Made by a program: the position numbers and the translations under genes. DNA of 64,000 nt, taken from assembly GCA_003602415.1 (NCBI GenBank), contig QQSK01000003.1:93704-157703 (forward strand). The letters are read 5' to 3'. The first letter of the stretch is position 1; each line of letters begins with the position of its first letter. Under the pieces are notes generated by a model. That model was not told where the DNA came from. It saw only the letters and a program-made list of their open reading frames with translations, and ran no database searches. The DNA is from Candidatus Poseidoniales archaeon. GTDB lineage: Archaea; Thermoplasmatota; Poseidoniia; Poseidoniales; Poseidoniaceae. Positions 9,810 through 19,100 of the stretch are shown here, piece by piece.

Positions 9810-9986
9810 ATGCCTAAGGTTAGTTTAGACATGCCTGCACAAATTCTTGATGATATCAAGACACATGTTGGCGATGATGGAAAATTTGTTTCTGTAGCTG
9901 ACGCAATAAGAACAGCATGTCGAAAAATGTTAGATCAGTTGGATAAAATTGATGCAAGGCATGGAAGATTGGAGGAACAATCATGA
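9810..9986 (+). CDS. Ribbon-helix-helix (CopG/MetJ-type) DNA-binding protein, 58 aa
   Basis: MPKVSLDMPAQILDDIKTHVGDDGKFVSVADAIRTACRKMLDQLDKIDARHGRLEEQS: RHH pattern; stop overlaps folE start (ATGA). Confidence 0.8.
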   Translation: MPKVSLDMPAQILDDIKTHVGDDGKFVSVADAIRTACRKMLDQLDKIDARHGRLEEQS

Positions 9987-10558
9987 GTACTAGAGAGGAA
10001 GCCAAAAATGCAGTAAAAACTCTGTTAGAATATATTGAAGACGATTCACAGCGTGAAGGTTTGTTAGATACTCCGGAAAGAGTGATCAAATCTTTCGAAG
10101 AAATATACGCGGGATACAGAATGGATTCTAAAGAGGTACTATCCTCAACTTTCAATGGAGAAGGATATGATGGAATCGTATTACTAAGAGATATTGAATT
10201 CCATTCAACCTGTGAGCACCATCTGCAGCCATTCAAAGGAAGAGCTCATGTTGCATACATACCAACAGAGCGAATTGTTGGAATTAGCAAACTGGCAAGA
10301 ATTGTAGAGTTACATGCTAGAAGGCTTCAGAATCAAGAAAGGATTACCAAGGGCGTTGCTGATGATTTAGAGCAAGAACTGGACCCTCTTGGTGCTGCTG
10401 TAATTATTGAGGCAGCTCACGGATGTATGCAATGTAGAGGTGTTTCAAAGCAGAATGCTGTAATGACTACAAGCGCTATGCGTGGAGTATTCTTTGAAAA
10501 GACTGAAGCAAGAACAGAATTAATGCAATTAATTCGTAGTTCTCCATTATCAAACTGA
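9983..10558 (+). CDS. folE: GTP cyclohydrolase I (FolE type I)
   Basis: FHSTCEHHLQPFKGRAHVAYIPTERIVGISKLARIVELHARRLQNQERIT...HGCMQCRGV. Confidence 0.95.
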   Translation: MSTREEAKNAVKTLLEYIEDDSQREGLLDTPERVIKSFEEIYAGYRMDSKEVLSSTFNGEGYDGIVLLRDIEFHSTCEHHLQPFKGRAHVAYIPTERIVGISKLARIVELHARRLQNQERITKGVADDLEQELDPLGAAVIIEAAHGCMQCRGVSKQNAVMTTSAMRGVFFEKTEARTELMQLIRSSPLSN

Positions 10559-10567
10559 AGTGGTAAT

Positions 10568-11164
10568 TTGACAACCTATCCAATCGTTGAGATATTTCAT
10601 TCAGTACAGGGTGAGGCTTTTCATGCTGGTATTCCGCATGTTTTTGTGAGATTCGGAAATTGCAACCTCCGTTGTGAGTGGTGTGACACTGATTTTCTAA
10701 CATATGAAGAAATGGAGCTAGATGATATCGTATCGAAAGTTGTCTCATTTAATTGTGATAGAGTAATTTTCACTGGTGGTGAACCTTGTATGCAGGACTT
10801 AGAAACAATAGGTGCAGCGCTGAAAAAGCATGATATCAATTTGTCAGTAGAGACAAATGGTACTATTGTAGTGCCAGATATAATCGACTGGATATGTGTT
10901 TCACCAAAAGATCAACTTTACCCAAATGTCTCCATCAAACAAAGAACAGGCGATGAATTGAAAGTGGTTTATTGCGGTCAGGACTTATCGATGTATGATG
11001 ATTTGAAACAAGGATTTGAACATCATTTCATTCAGCCATGCTACATGGAAAGCGATAGTGTGGAGCAGAATGGGCGTAACTTCGCAGTTGTTGAAAACTT
11101 AGTCAAAAACACACCAGGCTGGAGACTTTCACTACAAACTCACAAATGGATGGGGGTCGACTAA
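10568..11164 (+). CDS. queE: 7-carboxy-7-deazaguanine synthase (radical SAM)
   Basis: EIFHSVQGEAFHAGIPHVFVRFGNCNLRCEWCDTDF with CX3CX2C; TTG start. Confidence 0.92.
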   Translation: MTTYPIVEIFHSVQGEAFHAGIPHVFVRFGNCNLRCEWCDTDFLTYEEMELDDIVSKVVSFNCDRVIFTGGEPCMQDLETIGAALKKHDINLSVETNGTIVVPDIIDWICVSPKDQLYPNVSIKQRTGDELKVVYCGQDLSMYDDLKQGFEHHFIQPCYMESDSVEQNGRNFAVVENLVKNTPGWRLSLQTHKWMGVD

Positions 11165-12252
11165 TGCGTGCTGTTATGGCTTTGAGTGGAGGTATGGACT
11201 CGACAGGTCTACTACTCAGACTACTAAGAGAAGGGTACAAAGTAAGTTGCATCTCTTATGAATACGGTCAAAAGCACAACATTGAGTTAGAGCGCGCTAA
11301 ATTAAACATCGAGTATCTAGAAAAAAATGGATATCATGTTGAACATCGAATCGCAGATTTATCTTCTGCTATGGGAATATTTCATTCTGCATTAACCAGT
11401 GAAGATATTGAAATTCCAGAAGGGCATTATGAAGAGGAACAGATGAAGGCTACCGTGGTACCTAACCGTAATGCAATTTTCTCATCGATAATATACGGTT
11501 ATGCATTATCTATTGCCATCAAGGAAGATACCAATGTAATCATCGCATTGGGCGTTCATTCTGGAGATCACGCAATTTACCCAGATTGTAGACCTGAATT
11601 TTATGATTCATTATCTGAGTCCTTTGCTTTGGGCAATTGGGATTCTGAGAGAGTTTCTTTTGAATTACCATATATCGATGGTGACAAGGAATCAATTCTG
11701 CGTGATTCTTTGATCAGTTGCCAAAAATTGAAACTCGATTTCGATACAGTTTTTGCAAATACTAACACTTCATACAACCCTGACAAAGATGGAAAGTCAA
11801 GTGGTAAAAGTGGTGCTGATGTTGAAAGGATTTTGGCATTCCATGCGATTGGTCGCAAAGACCCTATTGAATATACTGCATCTTGGAATGAAGTCCTCAA
11901 TAACGCACTGAAGGCTCAACTAAGACACTATGTGATGAAGCAAAACGGTACAGAAAGGCCATTCACTGGAGAATATGACAAACATTTCCAGCAGGGAATT
12001 TATCATTGTGCAGAGTGTGACAAAATATTATTTGAATCTGAATCGAAATTTGATTCAGGATGTGGATGGCCAGCCTTTAGTCATGAAACTGAAAATGCGG
12101 AGATAACCAAATTGGAAGACCACAGCCACGGAATGACCAGAATAGAGGTAAGATGTTCAGGTTGTGATTCTCATTTAGGGCATCTATTCCATGAGCATAC
12201 TGGCCCAAGATATTGCATAAACTCAATTTGTTTGGAATTCAAAGGTGAATAA
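11164..12252 (+). CDS. QueC-like 7-cyano-7-deazaguanine synthase fused to a C-terminal MsrB (peptide-methionine (R)-S-oxide reductase) domain
   Basis: N-term MRAVMALSGGMDSTGLLLRLL...ATVVPNRNAIFSSIIYGYALSIA...GVHSGDHAIYPDCRPEF (QueC); C-term from about 11935 GIYHCAECDKILFESESKFDSGCGWPAF...HGMTRIEVRCSGCDSHLGHLF...PRYCINSICLEF (MsrB); single uninterrupted frame. Confidence 0.93.
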   Translation: MRAVMALSGGMDSTGLLLRLLREGYKVSCISYEYGQKHNIELERAKLNIEYLEKNGYHVEHRIADLSSAMGIFHSALTSEDIEIPEGHYEEEQMKATVVPNRNAIFSSIIYGYALSIAIKEDTNVIIALGVHSGDHAIYPDCRPEFYDSLSESFALGNWDSERVSFELPYIDGDKESILRDSLISCQKLKLDFDTVFANTNTSYNPDKDGKSSGKSGADVERILAFHAIGRKDPIEYTASWNEVLNNALKAQLRHYVMKQNGTERPFTGEYDKHFQQGIYHCAECDKILFESESKFDSGCGWPAFSHETENAEITKLEDHSHGMTRIEVRCSGCDSHLGHLFHEHTGPRYCINSICLEFKGE

Positions 12253-12253
12253 T

Positions 12254-12703
12254 ATGACGACAACAATCCGTAGATACGTAGAAACCGATACTGGACATCG
12301 TGTACCTAATCACAAATCTAAATGTAGACATTTACATGGACATAGGTATCGATTCGAAGCTGAAATCGAGGGAGACATTGTGGATGTTCCAGGAGTTTCA
12401 GAAGAAGGGATGTTAATCGATTTCTCAGATGTTTCACAGATATTGGAAGTACATATTCATGACATCATTGATCACGCTTTTGTTGTGTATGAAAATGATG
12501 AGTTATTGACTACTCTATTTGAACAGTTACCGCCAGAACATAGAATTGTGAAAGTTCCATTCATTCCAACTGCTGAAAATTTAGCAAAATGGGCTTTTGA
12601 ACAGGTCGCACCTCACATTAAGACAGCTTATGGAAATAGGCTGAAACTAGTTGCAATGCATGTCAGAGAGACTCCGAAGTCTTGGGCTTGTTGGAAGGAG
12701 TAA
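12254..12703 (+). CDS. queD: 6-carboxytetrahydropterin synthase / PTPS family
   Basis: DTGHRVPNHKSKCRHLHGHRYRFEAEIEG...; adjacent to queE/queC/folE. Confidence 0.9.
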   Translation: MTTTIRRYVETDTGHRVPNHKSKCRHLHGHRYRFEAEIEGDIVDVPGVSEEGMLIDFSDVSQILEVHIHDIIDHAFVVYENDELLTTLFEQLPPEHRIVKVPFIPTAENLAKWAFEQVAPHIKTAYGNRLKLVAMHVRETPKSWACWKE

Positions 12704-13502
12704 CACGCTTCCTTCTATCTCTCATCCAAGATTCATCTCCTGCTACATTTTGGAGTGCTGTTGTTGCTTGTACAAGTGCTCCAATCATTCTCTCAGCTTC
12801 AGAATCGATTGGTAGACCTCGCATAATGACGCGGTCGTATACATCAGCGATCAATTCGTTCTTATCACCGTCTAGAGATTCACAGAATTCTTCTATTGAT
12901 TGCTTTAGTATCTGTCTTAACTGTGGAGAAATTGCTCGCTCCTTATCCACTCCAATTACTGTAGCGCCGTTGATTACACGATCCCTATGCAACTCATACA
13001 CACAATGCCCAACCGCCTGAGATAGGTTTGCTATTGGATATCCTTCCCAAGTTGGTAATGTAAGGAGTAAATCGCACATTTCCAAATCAGAGGTTGACAA
13101 GCCCTTACCTTCTTCACCGAAGATAAGGGATACTCTGCCATTCAAATTTCTGATTTTTTCTGCAAATTCCCAAGGTAAAACAAAATGTCTCTTCAGCACC
13201 TTGGAACCCACTTCACGCTTGCCACTAGTTCCCACAACCAATGAGGATTCTGACACAGCATCTTTCAATGTAGAAAATATTCTAGCATTGTCAAGAATTT
13301 GACCTGAATGTTTGGCTCTATTCCTTGCTTCTTCATCATCAACTGAACATTGAGGGTTAACTAGGCATAGTCTATTGAATCCGTGGTTAAGCATTGTACG
13401 ACATACAGCGCCCAAATTACCTGGATGATTAATACCAACTAGAACTATGTCCAATTCATACAGAGAATCTGGTAAAGGGATGTCCATTCTATCTCCCATC
13501 AC
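12663..13502 (-). CDS. trmJ: tRNA/rRNA methyltransferase, TrmJ/SpoU family
   Basis: DIVLVGINHPGNLGAVCRTMLNHGFNRLCLVNP...SLIFGEEGKGLSTSDLEMCDLLLTLPTWEGYPIANLSQAVGHCVYEL. Confidence 0.88.
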   Translation of the reverse strand: MMGDRMDIPLPDSLYELDIVLVGINHPGNLGAVCRTMLNHGFNRLCLVNPQCSVDDEEARNRAKHSGQILDNARIFSTLKDAVSESSLVVGTSGKREVGSKVLKRHFVLPWEFAEKIRNLNGRVSLIFGEEGKGLSTSDLEMCDLLLTLPTWEGYPIANLSQAVGHCVYELHRDRVINGATVIGVDKERAISPQLRQILKQSIEEFCESLDGDKNELIADVYDRVIMRGLPIDSEAERMIGALVQATTALQNVAGDESWMRDRRKRVTPSNKPKTSESL

Positions 13503-13702
13503 AAAACCTCCGCAATCCAGCGAGGGTCACAAGGAGCGTATAGGAAGAAAACTGCTTCTTCATCATTCTCTCTGTCAGGCATTATGATCGAATGCTTACG
13601 AAAATTATGTTTTTCACGTAGGTGTTGAATCAACGAAGATAATTCGTCCTTTCCACCATGAACGCTGACGGGAGTTCTGTCCCAGGCGACTCTAATCGCC
13701 AT
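13499..13702 (-). CDS. Small hypothetical protein (67 aa)
   Basis: ORF overlapping trmJ start by 4 bp and upstream-linked to ribosomal genes. Confidence 0.55.
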   Translation of the reverse strand: MAIRVAWDRTPVSVHGGKDELSSLIQHLREKHNFRKHSIIMPDRENDEEAVFFLYAPCDPRWIAEVL

Positions 13703-13711
13703 TTACGAACC

Positions 13712-13909
13712 TCAGTCTGTGCGGCGCTGACGGTAACGAGTTACGTACCCAGCAATCCAGTTTCGCAATTTCTTAGATTCGACATCTGTCAATTGCTCGA
13801 CCATTTTCTTGTTGTGGTCGAAGTCGTTGGTGAATTTTTCACCATGTTCTTCGCATAGAATAATTGCTCTTAGTTTGATGAATGTTGGTCGAATATTACC
13901 CATTTTCAC
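13712..13909 (-). CDS. rps17e: 30S ribosomal protein S17e
   Basis: [57 protein letters not shown]. Confidence 0.9.
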   Translation of the reverse strand: MKMGNIRPTFIKLRAIILCEEHGEKFTNDFDHNKKMVEQLTDVESKKLRNWIAGYVTRYRQRRTD

Positions 13910-14181
13910 TCCTCCATTAATTTGACTTCGATAGGGATGTCAGGTTCATCGTGACGAGTGATTTGCAAGCGAATCTTTCGAGGAGGGTTTTCAATACCTC
14001 TTGCCCAAATTGCTTCGTTGACAGCTGGATCAATCCAGACTTCTTCATCTTCACGAACCTTGAGATGCTTAACCACTTCGTTCTTGATAATCTGAACCGC
14101 TCTAGGTGCTCTCTTGTAACGAGTAATATTCCATGCGTTCCTCAAAGGAACTACCAATTCACTAACTGCTCCACGTGCCAT
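13906..14181 (-). CDS. rpl31e: 50S ribosomal protein L31e
   Basis: [65 protein letters not shown]. Confidence 0.92.
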   Translation of the reverse strand: MARGAVSELVVPLRNAWNITRYKRAPRAVQIIKNEVVKHLKVREDEEVWIDPAVNEAIWARGIENPPRKIRLQITRHDEPDIPIEVKLMEE

Positions 14182-14186
14182 ACATA

Positions 14187-14342
14187 TCACCTCTGTAATT
14201 TACTGCGTCTCCAGTGATGACGCTTAGGATGTGAAACTGTGTTTCTAGATGTCTTTAGCATAACCCAAACAGGAACGCGACGGTTTTGCTTTCCTGCCTT
14301 TAGAAGGCGAATTTTCTTTGCTGCTGGCTTGTTACGTGACAT
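14187..14342 (-). CDS. rpl39e: 50S ribosomal protein L39e
   Basis: Reverse-strand ORF of 51 aa: [51 protein letters not shown]. Confidence 0.92.
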   Translation of the reverse strand: MSRNKPAAKKIRLLKAGKQNRRVPVWVMLKTSRNTVSHPKRHHWRRSKLQR

Positions 14343-14351
14343 GTTTACACC

Positions 14352-14711
14352 TCAGATTCTACGAATAGATGTCTCTCTACGGCTTTCAGATAGGCCTGCG
14401 AGTATTTTCTTCAATTGCTGATCGTTTACTGGAAGAGCAATTCTGTTTTCATTTGCAAGAGTTGCTAAATGAGTCTTCACACGAGTGGTAAGTTCAGGAT
14501 TAACCAGATTAAGACTAGCGAGTCTTGAACGTGCTTCAGGAGTTAAAACTCTCTTCATCGAATTATCTAATTCTGCTATTGCTGCAGCCTGAGCTTGTTG
14601 CTCTAGTTCAGCATCGGTTTGGGCAGCTGCTTGCTCTTCCAACTGTGTCTGAATTTGAGCCATACGCTGAGCACGTATTTTGGCCAATTCATCATCAGCA
14701 GACAGAGTCAT
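14352..14711 (-). CDS. PDCD5 family DNA-binding protein
   Basis: ADDELAKIRAQRMAQIQTQLEEQ...LDNSMKRVLTPEARSRLASLNLVNPELTTRVKTHLATLA. Confidence 0.88.
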   Translation of the reverse strand: MTLSADDELAKIRAQRMAQIQTQLEEQAAAQTDAELEQQAQAAAIAELDNSMKRVLTPEARSRLASLNLVNPELTTRVKTHLATLANENRIALPVNDQQLKKILAGLSESRRETSIRRI

Positions 14712-14736
14712 AGTAGCCACTTCCATTCACTTCCAT

Positions 14737-15228
14737 TCAATACTTGGATAATCCAGGATAGGATTCTTCTGCTTGAGCACGGACTGAGTGAGCCACTTCG
14801 TCAAGAAGTTTGTGACCTGCAGCGGTAATTGTGCGGCCAGCGAATAATTTCTGGTCACCATCAACAGATTGAACTGTCTTGGTTTCTTTCATCTCAACCA
14901 ATCCTGCATCGTTTAGTTGCTGAAGTGCCGTCCTAATGATGTGACGGCTACCCATAGCAGGAGTATGAGGATTAGAACCGTTGTCCTTCTTACCGCCATA
15001 TGCTTGAGCAAGTGCGTTTACTCCGATAGGACCTTCACGGCCAACCTTGCGAAGAAGTGCTGCACAGCGTAATTCCCACCAGTTTTCCTGAGTAGGAGGG
15101 CGTTCACGGTGAACTCCAGTCTTGACATAATCGGCCCACTGCGGGCGAGAAATGCCATCGACATCGGATAACTTTTCAGCAAGAGCTGGATTCAATAGGT
15201 CAGCGGGGACATCGTAAAACGTCGTCAT
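14737..15228 (-). CDS. rps19e: 30S ribosomal protein S19e
   Basis: TTFYDVPADLLNPALAEKL...WADYVKTGVHRERPPTQENWWELRCAALLRKVGREGPIGVNALAQAYGGKKDNGSNP. Confidence 0.93.
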   Translation of the reverse strand: MTTFYDVPADLLNPALAEKLSDVDGISRPQWADYVKTGVHRERPPTQENWWELRCAALLRKVGREGPIGVNALAQAYGGKKDNGSNPHTPAMGSRHIIRTALQQLNDAGLVEMKETKTVQSVDGDQKLFAGRTITAAGHKLLDEVAHSVRAQAEESYPGLSKY

Positions 15229-15334
15229 CGTAACACCAAGCAACCTGCCGACCTAACTCCCCTATATCAAGGCCACTGTTCAAAAGACCACTATCGTTAC
15301 TGCAGAATAGGACACTGAGGCTTAGGTACAAGGA

Positions 15335-16168
15335 TTGAAGAAGTACTCTTTTCTCGACGAAAACATGCGGAAGGCATTGGCCCAAAATCCGAACTTATTG
15401 CGGACATTGATTGGCCTAGGATTGACGCTAATTGTTTTACTTGCATACGCTGTTTATGGCGCTACAATCAACACTGAAGTTTACATCTATAATTCTGATT
15501 CTGGCGATTCTGAAGTTACACTAACTGAACCTGTTCGCTATTACGATGATGAAAATAACCAGACAACTTGGACTTGGGATGCTAGTTTGAATGGCACCAA
15601 TCTCACCTGGATTAATTTAACTTCGAATTTCCTTTCAGACGGATCTACTATTGCGATTTCGAACGGTGAGGGATTCTATAGTCACCCTGATTTGGGCAAT
15701 GCGGAAGCTGAAGACTTTTCGTGTTCTGATTCATGTAAAAAACGCTTAGAGCACAAGGTAAACAGTACTGGTGAAAGCACTATTATCACATCATTAACTA
15801 ACCCTGACCCCGCTTTGAGAGGAAAGGGCTCGGTATTTGCAGATTCATTGGAAGAGGCTGCCAAAAAGGCTGACAAGATAGTCGCAACAAAATTTGAACC
15901 TACGAATGTAAGAATCACTGTTACAGAGAGTGGAAATAGAACAGTTAGTCCGTCTGTTGAATTGACTCAGGTAAATGAAGAAATAACTAGCATTGAAAAA
16001 TTTGAAGTTGATGCTGCAACTGAATTCTTCTGGGCCCTTGCTGCTGTAATCGGTTGTTTTAGCATGGTCTTAGTTCCATCATTTACAGTATATTTTGCAG
16101 CAAGAGCGAAGCAAAAGAAACTCGAAATTAGACTTGAATTAGCCAAAGTCGAAATTGAAGAAGAATAG
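15335..16168 (+). CDS. Membrane protein of unknown function
   Basis: 277 aa with N- and C-terminal hydrophobic segments and an extracytoplasmic-looking middle. Confidence 0.65.
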   Translation: MKKYSFLDENMRKALAQNPNLLRTLIGLGLTLIVLLAYAVYGATINTEVYIYNSDSGDSEVTLTEPVRYYDDENNQTTWTWDASLNGTNLTWINLTSNFLSDGSTIAISNGEGFYSHPDLGNAEAEDFSCSDSCKKRLEHKVNSTGESTIITSLTNPDPALRGKGSVFADSLEEAAKKADKIVATKFEPTNVRITVTESGNRTVSPSVELTQVNEEITSIEKFEVDAATEFFWALAAVIGCFSMVLVPSFTVYFAARAKQKKLEIRLELAKVEIEEE

Positions 16169-16173
16169 CGAAG

Positions 16174-19100
16174 GTGTCATATTCCTTGAATAATTGTGGC
16201 TCATTGAGGCCCATGGGTAGCAGAGTTCCGTTCATATTAATCGCGTTGCTTCTAACCTCAACACTGCCAATAGCAAACGCAACCTCTGGTAGAGCGGTAA
16301 ATGTAGATCTGGACGTCACAAGTATTTCCATTACATACCCCGATTCCGTCAATGAATCATTATACAAAATGTTCTCTTCTAATTATCCAATTGTTGGCTT
16401 CAATAAGCCTGAAAACTTGTACGTGACTGATGGGGTCGTTGAAGTCGAGATGAACATAAATATTGTCATTGAAAATTTAGGCACATCGCAATCAGGATTT
16501 GTTGATGTTGAGGTTTTGGTACTTCATAACGAGTATAGCAGATTTGAACTATTGAATACTACAAGAGGTCTAAGTCCAATTCAAGGCTCATCCTCAGGTT
16601 CAATAGATGTTCTGTGGACTCCGTATTACTCTGGTAATCACACATTGCTAATTTCGGTTACAAATACTGTAGGTGATGATGATGCTAACAATAATGTCGA
16701 ATCAAGACACTTGACGGTGGCGCATATTTATGATAATTGTATAGATATGTCCCTATGGACAAGCACTGGCGATTGGAAGGTAAATTCTGATGCATTCATT
16801 TCACAATCTAACTCATTCCATGTAGGAAACGGCCAGTTCTCCACATATTCCTCCATGCAAACTGCAACATTAACAAGTCCTGTTTTTAATTTGGCAGATG
16901 ATACGAATAATCATAATGCGGCAATTGGTTACTCTTTCTTCTACACTGGGGGAGCTGGAACTGGAGACCAAATGAAAGGATACATCAAAGACGATACTGG
17001 GAATTGGGATGAAACTTTCACCATGCAAGGAAATATCGACAATAATTTCCAAGATGGGATTAACTGGCAAACATTTTCTGCAGCATACAATGGCAAAAAT
17101 TCTCCTTTAATTCCAGTAGATAACTCACACTTCCATTCTACAACGCAGTTGAGATTTGTTTTCACCTCTGATGCAACTGGTAACGATATTGGATTTTGGA
17201 TAGATGATTTGGTAATTATTTATGACCAAGCAGCTAAAATCAAAGAGTATAATGTAGATTTAAACGGAGTTTCTGCATTGGGAGGATTGCCTGGTGACTG
17301 GTCTACAACTCGAATGGAAATAAGCAATAACGGCAACATTTCGGAGAGGTTCACACCAACTGCATCTGGCATACCAGCCGGTTGGACACACTATTTCTCT
17401 AATCCGAGTGGTGTAAGTATTTCATCATCCGGAATTGAGTTGTTACCTGGTGAATCTCGACAATTCGATCTACGAGTATTAGTTGATGAAAATGCTAGTC
17501 AAGGAAACCTCCCAGTTACTGTAAACGTCACTTCTAACCAATACCAAGAAGTTGAAGATGGAATTGAAACTGTAATCAAGATTCTACCCGATAGACTACC
17601 TGAAATAATTGTTCCTGAATTTACTCCGAGATGCACTCCGGGCAACACATGCAATTTCCCTGTAGTAGTCCAGAATATCGGTGATGCAACAGATGTATTT
17701 GCAATGTCGGTGGAGGACAAGAATGTACCACAAGGGTGGAGTATTGACTTGGCGTGGAATCAGTCTGCTAACGTTTTGGTCAGAACAGATAACCCTCAGC
17801 ATGTATGGCTAACTGCAACTATTCCTGCTGGAGTAGAGCCGGATGTAACTGCTGAAATATGGCTAACAGCAACAAGTTCGAATGACTCAAGACGTTATGA
17901 TACCAAGGCCATCGAGGTGGCAGCAGCAATGATTAGTAATGCTGAAATCACGGTGGATGGAGATTTACAGGATGTTCAATTTATCGATGCAGGTCAATCT
18001 ATTGATGTCTCATTTAGAATTTGGAATAATGCAAGTCGTATTGATATTTTCAGACCTAGTATTGATTTTACAGAAATTACTGGATGGACTGTGGAATTGC
18101 TAAATTCACCTGATTTAGCGATATCTCCTGGTTCATCTTCAACATATACAATAAGAATTACAGCTCCAATTAATGCTCAAGCCAATGATATGGGCCCAAT
18201 GATTTCTCCTAAAGCACTATCAATGCGTTCGGGTGATGAGATCATTGGTAACGGTTGGCAAGGCATTCGTGTAAACTCTCTACATGATGTTTCAATTACA
18301 ATTCTAGAGTCACCAACCACTCTGAGTCCAGGGGTTCCGGTAAAAGTCAGTTTAGAGGTTACCAATAATGGAAATGGTGCTGAAGTTGCAGTGCTAAATC
18401 TGCCATGGACATCTGATTCATGGCATTGGTGGGCACTGGTAGATGGAGCAAATGTTACTGAAGGAATCCCCCTATCAGTATCATATGATTTAGAGAATAT
18501 TAAACAAGTTGATTTTTGGATTATTTTGCCATCATTAGAAGCACCTGGAGAATTCCATGAAATTACGATTGAAGTAAATCCATCTGTTGGCACTGATATA
18601 TCATCAAATGATAATTCAGTTATGTTCGAGGCTATTACAGAAACTATTCGTCAACCTAGATTGGATGGATATGGTGGAGAGAGTGTTGTAGAAACGAATT
18701 CTACTCACTCATTCAATGCAACTGCTTGGAATATTGGTAACGCTGCTGACACTTCTATCAGAGCTAGATTGATTATTCAGACATCACCTCCATCTAGCGA
18801 AGTAATTGGATTTTTATCGACTGAATCAGGATTATCCAAGTCTGCAGGAGAGTGGATAAACCTGAATTTGGGTGCTACTCAATCAGAACTTTTGTTAGCA
18901 GACATAATTATCTCACCAGAATGTGAATTAAATACAATCATTTCAGTAACGATTGAATTAGAAGGAGGTGCTGATGAATTTGACAGACCGATTACAAAGA
19001 CCGTTTCAGCAGCCTTAATGGTGGGAGAACGTAGACATGTTGAAGTAAGTACTCCTGATATAAGCACACAATTATTGCCTGCTGATTCAACAGAAATATT

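Noticed and set aside
12663-12703. Convergent overlap of queD and trmJ as a regulatory antisense element
   Set aside because: Only about 41 bp of tail-to-tail overlap, common in compact archaeal genomes.
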